A stretch of 64,000 nucleotides of DNA, taken from Desarmillaria ectypa (lineage: Eukaryota; Basidiomycota; Agaricomycetes; Agaricales; Physalacriaceae). The notes beneath the pieces are model-generated. The model saw only the letters and a program-made list of their open reading frames with translations. It was not told the DNA's origin and made no database searches. The stretch covers positions 806,001 through 870,000 of the forward strand of contig JAUDYN010000003.1 in assembly GCA_030407005.1 (NCBI GenBank). The letters run 5' to 3'. Position 1 is the first letter of the stretch; the number at the start of each line of letters is the position of its first letter. Below, piece after piece: positions 46,994 through 58,238 of the stretch. Made by a program: the position numbers and the translations under genes.

Positions 46994-47086
46994 CGTGGTT
47001 GTAGTAAATGGTATCAAATATTTGTCATCAGTCGCCAAGCCAAACTCGGTGATATTTATTCCTTTATTTATTTTCCATCTCGCGCC

Positions 47087-48865
47087 ATGTCTCTCCGGCG
47101 CGAAGAGGTTGAGTCCCTCATTCTCAAGGGCCAGCACATCGTCATCTACCACGACAACGTCCTCAGGATACCCACTAAATGGCTCGACGCGCATCCTGGC
47201 GGTGCCCTATCCATTCTTCACTTTGTAGGACGGGATGCAACTGATGAAATTGACGCGTTGCATCCCACCGGAACTCTTGATCTCATCGCAAAGTATTCCA
47301 TCGGAAAGCACCGCGAGAAGTGCTGGGTTCCTTTCCTCCCTCCTGTCGCAGCTGGATGGGTCCAGGAGAACGGCCAATGGAGGAGGGAGGCTGCCTATCT
47401 ATCAGGGGACCGACGTCTGCTCGTCGAGGAACACCTTTCTTCGCCAAGTCTCGGTCCAACGGCAGCAACCATCATGCCAGGCCCGACTGATCTTGACTTG
47501 GACGTACAAGCAAGACAGTCCGCGGCGTACAAGGCCCTACACAGACGCATTATTGACGCAGGGCTCTACAAATGCCCCATCCTTACCGGCTACGGACCAG
47601 AATTTATTCGGTACACTATTCTAGGCCTCATTAGCGCGTATGCCTACTATCACGGCTGGCTCATGACGTCGGCATTCTTCCTTGGTCTTATGTGGCATCA
47701 ACTTATGTTTTTCGCACATGATCTCGGACATATGGGTTTGACGGGCGACTGGACGTTCGACAGGCTCGTATCTACAATTATCGCCGACTGGATTGGTGGC
47801 CTCAGTATCGGCTGGTGGGTCGATGTAGGTCTTTTAAATTGTGCCCGTCGAATTCCATCACTAATTTACGTCTAGAACCATAATATTCATCATAGTAAGT
47901 TCTATTCTCCCAGCCTGCTGCGTCTCATTTACATTTCCCCCAAGTTGTTACGAACCATGTGAATCAGTACGTTGTTCCCTAGATACTACTACCACCGCAA
48001 TAATCTAACAGACCCTAGTGATCCCGATATTCAGCATCTCCCCTTCTTCGCCATCTCGCCGGCATTTTTCAATAATTTATATTCCACATACTACAAGCGT
48101 ACAATGCCTTTGGACGCGCCAGCAAAAATATTCCTTACGCTTCAACACAAGCTGTTCTATATCGTGATGATGTTTGCGCGGTTAAACTTGTACCGCCTCT
48201 CCTACGTCCATCTTTATTTCCGAGCTTTTGATACAAGGCGCGCTAGAGGCCACGGATGGGCCTGGAGTCTTGAAGTTGCTGGCATCGTGTTCTTCTGGAT
48301 ATGGTTCGGTAGTCTCCTCGTCGGCTGTGGAACGTGGCAAAAGGCACTCTTGTATGTCGTGGTAAGTCACGCCACGACGAGTCCTCTGCATGTGCAGGTA
48401 TGTCCCCCACGCACGTTTGACAGTGCTGGAACATTTGTGACATTTCTATTGCAGATTGTTCTCTCGCATTTCTCGATGTCTACAGCAGATCTAGGCCCTG
48501 TGGAGTCATTTCCCCATCGACAGTTGCGGACGACGGCAGACGTTATATGCGATGAATCTATTGAATTTATTCACGGCGGTCTTCACCTTCAAGTGACGCA
48601 TCACCTGTTCCCTCGTCTACCGCGACACAACCTCCGAAAGGCTAGCGAGATGGTCAAGAAGTTCACTGAGGAACAGGGTTTAACATATGCAGAGTTTGGT
48701 TTCGTAAGTGGAAACAAAGAGGTGGTTGGCCTCCTGAAACACGTTGGCGGACTTGTTAATCAAGTCAAGATAGTAGCGGAAGTCGCTGATGCAGAGGCGA
48801 AAGAGGCGGTTGATAAAAAGATCAAGGGCCAGGAGGAGAAAAAGGTCGGTCAGAAGGACATTTGA
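47087..48865 (+). CDS. Sphingolipid delta-8 desaturase with N-terminal cytochrome b5 domain
   Basis: Introduces the 8-9 double bond into the ceramide base of fungal glucosylceramides, at the ER. The cyt b5 domain has KWLDAHPGGALSILHFVGRD (heme-binding HPGG). Then membrane helices (YTILGLISAYAYYHG, MTSAFFLGLMWHQLMFFAHD) and three histidine boxes: HDLGH (47715 region), HNIHH across two introns near 47875-47895, and QVTHH near the C-terminus (HGGLHLQVTHHLFPRLPRHN). Q as the first residue of box 3 is the front-end desaturase hallmark. The C-terminal tail is Lys/Glu-rich. Four or so introns. Length (about 530-540 aa) is normal. Delta-6-type fatty-acid desaturases share this layout, but the fungal context favours delta-8. 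Confidence 0.88.
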
Positions 48866-49048
48866 TCCCCCTTGCTTCATCTAGAAAGGACTATTACGAT
48901 AATGATATTCATTCTTTTGGCGATAGCGCAGAATTCACTCGAGATCGCAACGGACAGCTCCTCATATTGTCTGCGTAAGGCATAGCTTGGACGATCGAAG
49001 CATGTGCGAGTAAAAAAAGGCATAGCAAAGCAACAAGATGGTAAATAA

Positions 49049-49841
49049 TTACTTCTTCTTTGCTGCTTCCTCTTCCTCTTTCTAGAAGAAAAAGTAAGCG
49101 TCTTGTGATGCAAAAACTACCATGCAGCACTGACCTTGGCAGCACGAGCCTTACGAGTGCCTTCGTGCCTGGCGTTGGCGCGAGCGATACGAAGAGTCTT
49201 GTAAGCTTCGAAAGAGCGCTCTTCTTTAGTAATTTTGCGTGGGGCCTCGGCAATGTATGATTCGGGAAGAGGGAAGGCGGCACGGGTGGTAGTAGCTTTG
49301 AGGTCATCAGCCTAAAATACGGTGGATGAACAAATCGAATAGTAAAAAAAATGATAAAGGAAGCTTACGGAGGAGTCGCCCTTCTTGGGCTTGCCAGCCT
49401 TCCTAGGGAAGACGACGAGCTTGGTCTTGTAGGCCTTCAGCCTCTCAACATTGACCTTCTTTCCCTCCTCACTCAAGTTCCTCCTTCGGTGGTCAACAAC
49501 GATTCCGACAGTCCGGGCCTCCTTCCTTCCTATACCAGCCTCCTTAAGCTCAGCGAAGGTGAATCCGCGACCTTCACGAAGTTTTCGGTTGTAGCGCACA
49601 GTTTGGCCTCGGACTGCTGGACGAAGCAGCGTCAATGGGCGAACGCCGAGGGCAGCAGCCTTTGTTTTGCGGGCATTGCGTCTGCGGAGCTTGCGCCCTG
49701 GCTGGTCGAACCAGGTGCGTACGCGACGCTGCCAATCTTTACGGAAATGGTTTCCGGGGAGGACTAAGGGATATCATCAAGTCCACTGTTAAGCATGAAA
49801 AAACGAGAATTTCGCTCACCGTTGTTGTGCGCGAAACCCAT
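49049..49841 (-). CDS. RPL13: 60S ribosomal protein L13 (eL13)
   Basis: Large-subunit ribosomal protein. Starts MGFAHNN at 49841; an intron joins to [100 protein letters not shown] and [26 protein letters not shown]. Later exons give [40 protein letters not shown] and the end KEEEAAKKK. Four or so introns and a very short last exon. Basic and complete; the N-terminus differs slightly from the usual MVRKHNN. Confidence 0.96.
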
Positions 49842-50699
49842 TAGTTGGAGCTGTCAAACGAGTAGTTGAATACGAGAGGCACAATAGCAAAAATTGGGCA
49901 CCTACGGGTTAGTCTTGAGGTACGTCGAGGCCGGTGCTCTGCAGGGACCAAAACCTTTGCGTGGAAAAAAACTTGACCAACTGTACAGGTGTGTCCCGGC
50001 AAAAACCGCATTATTCCCACAATCACGGGGACAGTACACATGTTTGATTTGTCATATCCCAATCCGTCAGAGTGCCGATTCGATCGTCACAGGCACCTCA
50101 GGGGACCCTTACAGACCCTTTGACTTCTTACTCAACTTTATGAACACGACCACCTAGTTATTCTGATGTTCTTCACTTTTGCTGACCCAAATCCATGTAT
50201 TCCTTTCTTCGTTCCATCTAAATCTCCCATAATGTCGCGCTTTTCGCGCTCGACAACTTGTATTGTCCCGTCTGCATCGTATCATTGATTAAGCATCTTG
50301 TGCATTTTTGGTCCGCGTACAAATGTAGGCCGTTGAAAATCTTCGAATGTGCTGTGTTGATTCGCTTACAAGCACTGGACAGAAGGTCGAGATACTACCA
50401 GACCTGGATATATCCGGTCAATACCCTCCCGAGAACCGAGGCCTGCTGTTCTGCCTTTAGAACCGCACTCGACAGCCCTTTCGACACGCCACGCCGTAGG
50501 TACGGCTGCGAGTCCGTAATCCTCATGATTATATGTTCCTTGACGCAATGAATTCTCCCAAGGTCATGGCCCATCAAATTTACCCTACCTCAGTAGTCGG
50601 ACTTGGTGATCAGCTACAGCTTCCGATTTCCTCAAATTCGGGGCACCCGTTTCATTTCCCTCGCTCTATCTTTCCCTCTTTTACTTGTGCTTATCATCT
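49842..50699. other. Intergenic: RPL13 and MetE-like divergent promoter region
   Basis: An 858 bp stretch between divergent starts. Short open frames (for example 50258-50551 plus) have no family resemblance and no splice-supported extension. CT-rich tracts just before 50700 suggest the promoter of the plus-strand gene. No RNA gene was recognised. Confidence 0.5.
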
Positions 50700-52533
50700 A
50701 TGTCGGCGCACAAGTTGCATATTAACCCTCCGTTTCATGCAGAGCATGTAGGGTCATTAATCAGACCCAAAGAGCTTTTCCAGAAACGCCGTCTAATGGA
50801 GCATGGTGGATGTTCCCTCGAAGAGCTCGTCATTGCCGAGGATGCTGCAGTGCGACATGTCGTGAAGCTCCAGCAAGATGTGGGTATTAAGACCCTCACT
50901 GACGGCGAAATGAGACGGTTCGTTGGTATATCTTGCCTCAGTGTTCTCTAAAGCTCTGTTGAACTAGAGGGCAATTCTTCGAGGGTGTATTTAACAAGCT
51001 GGAGGGGATGCAATACATGCCTGAGCGTATGTAACTCGTCGCTACAGAGACGCGCTTGTTACTAATTCTTTATTAGGTCCGTTAAGTGAATTCAAGGTTG
51101 GTATGGAGCCTGGAAATCTACATCACTTTGTTGATTATCGATGCAGGAATACATTCCGCACATCGGCATGATGAAGGCAGCAGGCACTATGACCGATAAG
51201 ACGATATATTGCTCGGTCAGTTGTTCCCTCCTATGTTTTCAAAGCCCATCAAGCCGACTACATCCATCAAGGGAAAAATCCAACGTACACAACCTTTTTA
51301 CGTTGATCAATTTAAATTCACAAAAAGCATCGTTCCACCAGAGGTACCCACATGTCATTTCGTACATACTCCACATTGATCTTTTCCGCCGTAGGATGTT
51401 AAAAATATCAAGATGACTGTATGCTCCCCTTCGTGGTTTCATCAACGACACGGTTCGGACTTTACATACAATCCCAACGTGTATAAGAATGACGGTATAT
51501 CGTCTCATCATAAAGTGCTAGTTCTGTTCTAACCATTTACATATATAGATGAATATTTCGACGATCTTGGTATTGCGTACCGTGCTGAATTCAAGGAACT
51601 ATACGATCTAGGATGCCGTACGTCAATATCTAGGCTTCTGGCCTTTCACATGGCTGGGCTAACGAAGATGTATAGGTCACATTCAGATTGACGACCCCAC
51701 ATTCTGTTTCTTCTGCAACGATGGCGTGATTGAAAAGATGAAGGAGATGAATGTCGATCCAGAGACATTGCTCGATACATACATCCGCGCCATTAATATC
51801 ATCACCCAAGATCGTCCGGACGATTTGGTCATTAGCGTACATATGTGTCGAGGTAACTTCATGGTATGTTCCACTAATTTCGGGGTTTATTGTGACGTTC
51901 ATGGACTTTGACAGGGTGTGCATTTCTGCGACGGAGGTTACGATCGCATTGCCAAAAAGGTTTTCAACAACCTTGACGTTGATACATTTTACGTGCGTCA
52001 GCGGCATTGTTATCACCCCGTGTTTCTCACCCACTATACGGCAGCTCGAATACGATAACGAACGATCCGGTGATTTCGAACCGCTGAAAGATTTTCCCAC
52101 CAACAAAGCATTGGTTCTCGGTTTGGTGACCACAAAGACCGGCCAGGTATCTACCGTTTGATTTCCACATTGGCTGCCTGTCTGAAGGTGCCTTGCTAGA
52201 TTATGGAATCTGTCGAAGATTTGAAATCTCGGGTCTACTCAGCTGTAGATGCCTTGTGTAAAGGAAATCCAGTGCGGTCGAAGGAAGATGCTCTGAATCA
52301 GTGAGAACTCACTTTTATCTTGATTACCGATGATTGATCCCCGCCTTCGGCAGGATTTGCATTAGTACACAATGCGGCTTCGCATCGGTATGGCAGGGCA
52401 ACCCCATTACTAAAGAGGTACGAGTGCGCTTCCTTATTATAAAAAGTGTCGTAACAAAGGACTATCACTGTAGGATCAGACGAAGAAATTGGAGTTGCTG
52501 GTCGAAACAGCCAAGCAGATATGGCCACAATAA
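50700..52533 (+). CDS. MetE C-terminal-like (cobalamin-independent methionine synthase family) protein
   Basis: Single-domain member of the UROD/MetE-like superfamily, about 385 aa after splicing, half the size of true MetE. Starts MSAHKLHINPPFHAEHVGSL, RPKELFQKRRLME, then VVKLQQDVGIKTLTDGEMRR, EYIPHIGMMKAAGTMTDKTI, KFTKSIVPPEDVKNIKMTV, SPSWFHQRHGSDFTYNPNVY, HIQIDDPTFCFFCNDGVIEK, VISVHMCRGNFM, HFCDGGYDRIAKKVFNNLDV, YDNERSGDFEPLKDF, LVLGLVTTKTGQMESVEDLK, and QCGFASVWQGNPITKEDQTK. HxC in SVHMC and C in QCGFAS correspond to the zinc ligands that activate the thiol substrate. Ten or more introns. Substrate is not known; it need not make methionine. Confidence 0.85.
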
Positions 52534-53983
52534 TTTTGGACAAATTTCTTTTAAAAAATTTAACATTATTGGATACTAGGCCAAGTTTAAATTTGGATGC
52601 GCAACTCTTGATTTTATAAATAACTTGCACTGCGGTTGCCTCATCGCAGCTCAAAGAGCCCCGAGCGGTCGAGACTGGACTTGGCTTTTGAAGAATTTCG
52701 ACGCACGGCAAGAAGGTACGTGGGAGTTCATCGGCGTTGACAAGGGTTTCTACGCGTGCATCGAGTCTTCAAAAATGGGATAGCAACCTAGTGATCACGC
52801 AGACGCCGCCCTGTAAGAGAAGAAGCTCTGAGAAGGGAATCTTCCTGATTTCGTTGGTCCGCTATGAATTCAATTCTTCTGTAGGCGCTTTACTTTCTTC
52901 ATATCTGCTCACAAGGTCCGTCACAGAAAGTCAATAAGCCTAAAAGCGAGGCCGGTAAGTAGCTCACCTTAGACACCGCCCTCCCGGTCAGTCCGACCAA
53001 GGCACAGTACATCATCGTCGCTTCCCGTCGGCGAGTTCAAGTAAACTCTCGTTTCCTGTGATTTTCAATCATTCACGACGTGTTCCTCTCATAACAGCGC
53101 TTCGTCTTCGTCAGCTGTAATAAGGATGGCGAGACTTTCAAAGTGCGATTTACCGTCCAAAGACCGCTTTCTTCTGGCTCGGAACTTGTCGTTTAAGCAC
53201 GCTTGCTTCCCTATCTGCAAAAATATGGCTGCATTCGTTTAGTAAAGGCCGAATCATAACATCCTTCCTCTGTCTCTTGGCTGGTTTAGAGAGTGAATGT
53301 ACTAGGTTAAGGCTTCCCTGTTAGCTGTCCTCACGGTCGCTGATTATTTTCCCCACAAAAGACAGAGGCACCATCTGTAATCAGATGTGACCACTTGCTT
53401 GTGTACCGCCAAGGCGCCGTTCCGGATTGTTTGACATTTACATATACGTTCCGGGACGCTCCTCATCCCGACTCACAAGGCGAGCGTCGCAAGGCCTTGG
53501 CCATAGATATTGTGGCGGTATTTTTATTTGGCAAGACAGCGGAACCAGGCTTTGAACTTCGGGGAATTCTGGTATCATCTTCAGGCAGCCGTAAGCATCA
53601 CTGACAGGCATTATGATTTTGCGGAGAGTTTATTCTGTGATGGGGCCGCTGTTGGGGCGGTGATAGGAGATGGAATAATGAGAGCGATTTTCCATTTCTT
53701 TGCCTTAAAAGCTGTACCTTTGAAAGTTGGAATGTTGCGTAACCAAGGCAAGGAAACGTTGATGGAGGAGAAAAAAAAACACATATGTCATTTGGCTGTG
53801 CATAAAGTTACAGCCCCAGAAAAGGAAATCACCTGAAATTAGCCGAAGACACGATGTCGTTGACCACTTCTTTCTTCCTTCCCCCTACTTCCTTCCTACT
53901 GCCGCCAATATCCTTCTGTCTATCCCTCCCTGGCGACCTTCTCTCCTTAATATTACATTCTTTTTCATAGTTTTCTGGCACTC
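52534..53983. other. Long gene-poor stretch with one possible short gene
   Basis: A 1450 bp stretch downstream of the MetE-like gene. Apart from the possible exons described at 52927-53196 I see no supported gene. A plus-strand frame at 53510-53836 is open but has no recognisable motif. CT-rich tracts at 53860-53950 precede the type I membrane protein and are probably its promoter. Confidence 0.45.
52927..53196 (+). CDS. Possible exons of an unidentified small gene (tentative)
   Basis: A well-formed 57-nt GT-AG intron (53041-53097) joins two open stretches: TKAQYIIVASRRRVQ before it and RFVFVSCNKDGETFKVRFTV after it, ending QRPLSSGSELVV at TAA 53194-53196. A further upstream piece around 52927-52954 (KVNKPKSEA) may belong, but the gap to the next frame allows only a very short intron, so the 5' part is not solved. 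Other coding-looking scraps upstream (LDLAFEEFRRTARR near 52670) could be earlier exons. I do not recognise the protein. It could be a real short gene, a decayed gene, or chance. Confidence 0.25.
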
Positions 53984-55678
53984 ATGCATTTCCGTCTCTC
54001 CTTGGCTGTTCTTTCAATTCTGTCCTGGTCATTTTCTTCCGCTGCATTCAGTTTTTCTGCCGGGACACCGACACAGTGCGATGATGTCAGTATAACATGG
54101 AATGGTACGCGTATCCATACATTCTATTTGCCGTGGTGCTCATTGGTGCTATTTGAAGGTGGCACTGCTCCCTACCTGCTACTTTTGACTCCTGTTCGCC
54201 TGGCCCTTCCTCATTGATGTAAACAAGACTGATATGTGGTAACTAGGTTTTTGGGACTCCAAGAAACATATCCATCCCTGATTCCGCCTACAGTGGTGGG
54301 AAGGGAACGTACAAAACACAAATTCCGTTCTCTTCAGGACAAAAGTTCGTTATGGTTATGTCGGATGCGTCTGGTTTCGGAACAGGAGGAGCCACTGATG
54401 TTCTGACCGTTGGGTCATCCCTTGGAGGCAGTTGTAATACGACGGACCCTGGTAAGCTTGTTTACAGTATTTGCTGTGTCGGTCAGTGTAACGTTACTCC
54501 AAAAGGTGTTGACTTTTCATTTGAATTGAACACCGCTCTCCAGCAATGCAGGCAAGTACATCAATTGTTGTTACACCTCACTGGCTCAACCTTTGCCTTT
54601 GCACAGAATATATACCTTCAGTGCGTATACTAGTGCCGTACAGCCTGTCACCATTATGGTGAGTTCCAATCTTACTTGACCTTTCAAAGCTTATATCTTT
54701 ACAAAGGGAATAATTCCCAATGGAGACACCTTTGTCATTAACCCGCCGAATGGGCCTACCGAATACGATTGGACCGCCGACGTCTACAACGGCACGAGCA
54801 TCATATTCGCTATGTCCGATTCCCAAGGCCGTCAAGGTGGAAGTTCTGATGTTAAGAATGTCGGAACATCTACCGATCAGTCATGCATTGATGATTCGTC
54901 ACCGTCTTCTACTGCGGCACCATCGTCCACATCCTCAGCTTCTTCCACCACCATGACCACTTCTGCTGCGGCGTCAGAGACCACCAGCAGCTCAGGTACA
55001 CCCATTGGCGCAATAGCAGGCACTGTTTTAGGTGGACTCGTATTTTTGGCTGCTGCCATCACCCTTGCCTTATTTTTCCTTCGGCGGAAACGTGACCGCG
55101 CTAACCGTTATGATGACGGGACCGACCTCGGCCGTCACTCGCGTAGATTGCAATCGGATATTGATCTGGTCGATGGTTACGATACGAGAAGCCACGCAAA
55201 CACACCGTCAGGGTCTGCTTTCCCATTCTTCGATCGCGGCACAGACTACGCCTCCTCGACGCCAGGCTCAGAGGCCCCAGACCATTATAGCCACGGAATG
55301 CCTGATTCACCACCAAATCCTTTCGTTTCTCCTCGTGACTATGACCAGGGTCCGACATCTATTGATCCATTCACTGCTCATCATCACAGTCAACCGTCCA
55401 GTTCTCAGACTATGTCATCTGCTCAGCGGAAGGCGGCCATGGCCGGTGCAGCCAGCTACACTCCTTCTCGATTCATCCTGCACACAGATGCCGAGGACGC
55501 TCCATTGCCGCCTCCCAATGAAGATGGGGTCGTAGAACTTCCTCCGCAGTATTCTGAACGGAAAGCGCCTCAGAGCATTCCTTCAGGATCATCGGCGTCT
55601 AGGACAGTTGATGATGTTCCCTTATATTCGCACTCATCGCAGCTCTCTCATTCGCAGTCTCATCATTCGCATTCATGA
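53984..55678 (+). CDS. Secreted-ectodomain type I membrane protein with Ser/Thr stalk and His-rich tail
   Basis: Signal peptide MHFRLSLAVLSILSWSFSSA, then two similar beta-rich units. Unit 1: FSFSAGTPTQCDDVSITWNG, GTAPYLLLLTP, VFGTPRNISIPDSAYSGGKG, FVMVMSDASGFGTGGATDVL. Unit 2: GIIPNGDTFVINPPNGPTEY, DWTADVYNGTSIIFAMSDSQ, GRQGGSSDVKNVGTSTDQSC. Paired motifs VMSDASGFGTGG/AMSDSQGRQGGS and a closing Cys mark the duplication. A Ser/Thr stalk (likely O-mannosylated) leads to one helix IGAIAGTVLGGLVFLAAAIT and a basic stop RRKRDR. The cytoplasmic tail (about 200 aa) is disordered, with PPNPF, PPQYSE and a final HSSQLSHSQSHHSHS. This layout is common in Agaricomycetes and resembles wall sensors; ligand unknown. 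About four introns. Confidence 0.75.
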
Positions 55679-56544
55679 CCCTTTCAATCTTTCTCTGCCT
55701 TGCACATTTTTCCATTATCACGCCGGCGATTAAACATATCTATTTGTGTATTTTTTCCGTGGCCGGGGGCCATCTGCAGCTGTTCTCGCTGACATATTCA
55801 CCAAATATTCTCACGAATTTGCCTTGACGAGCAAGTCAGTGCTTTGAGAACAACGTCCTGTTGTCGTCTGCTCCAAGCCGACATCACTCTGTAGGCTTAC
55901 AGGTGTTCTGGCTCCCTGAATCTGATTCCTATACCCATCTGTAACTTGAATATGCGCTTAATGCTGAATTCATTGCGGAGGGTGGGACGGAAGAAACCTA
56001 CCATGTCTGCTCATGTTCCGTTATGAGATAACAACCTTCAAATTTCATCAAATGAATTCAACTGATATTCAATTTTCCCCCTCGGCTCCGCTCATTGATA
56101 TATGATTTCGTTGAATAACACCCGGCCCGTTACCAGTATGACAGCAACATGTTCATATGGCAAGGCAGCTGAGCTTAGTCTCATAAAGCACTGGTAGGTC
56201 TAGCTCCAACATCTGTCCCGGCGGTCGCGTCCCTGTTCTTTCTGTGGCACCTTTGTGTGATCAACTTATTACCGTCCCCTCTACCTACACGTTGAAGCGA
56301 CTGAGGTGCACAACCCAAAACCTTTCGTACTACCTCACAAAGACTCTCGAGCGACTTGGCCGGAAAGTTAAATATAAGTCGTTATATACCAGTGAAAACG
56401 GCGGTCAAGCGGGGTGAAATGTATGTAAGTAATATACGAAATACACGCGTGCAATCAATGTAAGTAGAAGTAGCAATGTCTAATATGAGTACAACTTGAC
56501 AAGGAAGCCGTGTATATTCAAGATAAACACGAGCTTGCCTGTGA
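55679..56544. other. Intergenic, convergent 3' flanks
   Basis: An 866 bp stretch between convergent stops at 55678 and 56545. No frame shows family resemblance. It should contain two 3' UTRs; the rest is unexplained. Confidence 0.5.
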
Positions 56545-57380
56545 CTATGGTTGATCTCCATCGGCATTCATGCTCATAGGCTCGTTGCTGAGATTCTGCT
56601 TCGCAAAAGCGTCAACAAGTGCTTCTTGGTCCTTCCGCCTACGATGACGCTTGCGCCTGTCATCCTTGATAACGCGCTCTATTCTGCGGCGGGTCTTGGA
56701 ATGTAGTCTTGGATCTGTCAGAGCCTGCTTGCTCTTGTAGCAGGCAAGCTCGATGCTTGCAATCAGTCGAAGCGTGTCCGAGTTATTCAATGCCTATAGT
56801 GTCCAATGAATACGCAAATCAGGTAAATGCAAGAATGACTCACGTTCAGAGACCAAGAAACGACACGCGCACCCTCAACGCAACCAATGACCACGAAGTT
56901 ACCTCTCCTTTCTGCCTGGAGGTCCGTACCCTTGAAAGGTCAACAATTAGCTTGGAATTAGCATAAGGAAACACGAAAAATTCACCTCGCCAAATGAGGT
57001 GATGACTTTGTTGGAGGAGAGGTTTCGAACGACTGAGGCGGCCTTAATTAGGCTCCCAAGAAGCGAAGCACAAGAGCACTCACCTATCCTAGAGGAATGC
57101 CCAACTACCTCTTGCGACACAATGCCTCGTCCTAGATATACCCAAGAATCCCGCTCAGGCCTTCGGATGTGGACCTTGACTTGTATGTCACGGAAGTTTT
57201 CACGAGGTAGCCCTAACGCTAATGACGTCGACCGTTAAGCACAGGCGGTGGCACAGATACACTGAGGAACTCACTTGGCGGCGCAGGCACTACAGCAGAC
57301 ACCTGGCTGGATCCGTCTTGGGCCTGTTGTACCGGCGAGCTAGTGCCTTGCATAACAGAATCTACATCCATGTTTTCCAT
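56545..57380 (-). CDS. Conserved basidiomycete protein of unknown function
   Basis: Five exons or so. It starts MENMDVDSVMQGTSSPVQQA with a Ser/Pro-rich leader, then PRLPRENFRDIQVKVHIRRP, ERDSWVYLGRGIVSQEVVGH, SSRIVVRNLSSNKVITSFGE, LQAERRGNFVVIGCVEGARV, VSWSLNALNNSDTLRLIASI and ELACYKSKQALTDPRLHSKT. A strongly basic segment follows (RRRIERVIKDDRRKRHRRRK), likely a nuclear signal, and it ends MNADGDQP. The beta-rich centre resembles a PH-like or ligand-binding fold, but that is only an impression. I recall similar sequences in other Agaricomycetes without a named function. The ATG at 57380 fits the first exon. Confidence 0.65.
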
Positions 57381-57695
57381 CTAAGCGAAGCAGCGAGTCC
57401 GCTTCAGCGATGACAGGCGACGGGAGTAAGAAAACACGAGAATGGGACGCACCCTGCTTGAATGACCAGGAGAAAAGTCCTATAGAAGAAAGAAAGAAAT
57501 GGCAGGTGTAGAAACAGTGTGCGAGGCAGCTGGCAGTACTTAAGTAGCGCGAAGCGTCACGTGCTTCCGTCCGTTACGGTTTTAAAGTTCGGTGGCAGGC
57601 GATGTGCCCTTTGTGAACCGAGGAACAAAGGTAACGAAGACGTAGAATACTATAAGGTGCGGGTACATTCCATCAGTATGTAACTCTTTCCCACC
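57381..57695. promoter_or_regulatory. Divergent promoter with CACGTG E-box (57558-57563)
   Basis: 315 bp between two divergent start codons. Contains GTCACGTGC at 57556-57564. No gene was seen inside. Confidence 0.4.
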
Positions 57696-58157
57696 ATGCC
57701 TCTATTCTCCAGCCAGCCCACATCCTCGCAAAGCGAAGGACACTTTTGCAATGCAGCGGAGGAGGAGGAAGATAACAGAAAGATTCAGCAGGAAGAAGAA
57801 AGGGTGCGTTGGATCGTATTGCATTCGTCCATTCAGTGACTAATATTCAGCTGTGCGTAGAGAGACCGGGAGGATGAAACTTATAATCCTTCAAGCTCTC
57901 AGCAATACAGCTCCCAATCTTACACCAGTAGTACGGACTCTCATGGAAGCGACAACGACGGCATGTCGTCAGAGCCATCTGATGGACTACAAGGGAAGAA
58001 AAACGAGAATCTTCCGAGAAAAATGAATAATATCATGAGGAGTGGAGACCTTGAAGAGTTTGTCGCCATTCTTCTTGGCTTGATCGAGAACGGGAAATCT
58101 TCGCAACTGGAAGCGGCGGTGAGGTTGGCCAGTAACATTCTGGGGGGGAGGGGTTGA
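57696..58157 (+). CDS. Small acidic protein of unknown function
   Basis: Two exons joined by an intron from the GTGCGT donor near 57804 to the GCGTAG acceptor near 57859, about 110 residues. Starts MPLFSSQPTSSQSEGHFCNA, acidic run EEEEDNRKIQQEEER, then after the intron RDREDETYNPSSSQQYSSQS and YTSSTDSHGSDNDG. The C-terminal part is helical and better ordered: NENLPRKMNNIMRSGDLEEF, VAILLGLIENGKSSQLEAAV, RLASNILGGRG. I recognise no family. In-phase splicing and a compositionally distinct helical end support a real gene. It converges with TAF5 (81 bp between stops). Confidence 0.55.
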
Positions 58158-58238
58158 ATATAAAACTGTCGACAAGCAAAATAAGTTAGGCTAATTAGTA
58201 CACAGTCCCACAAGTGTTCTACAGTGACGATGCTTGGA

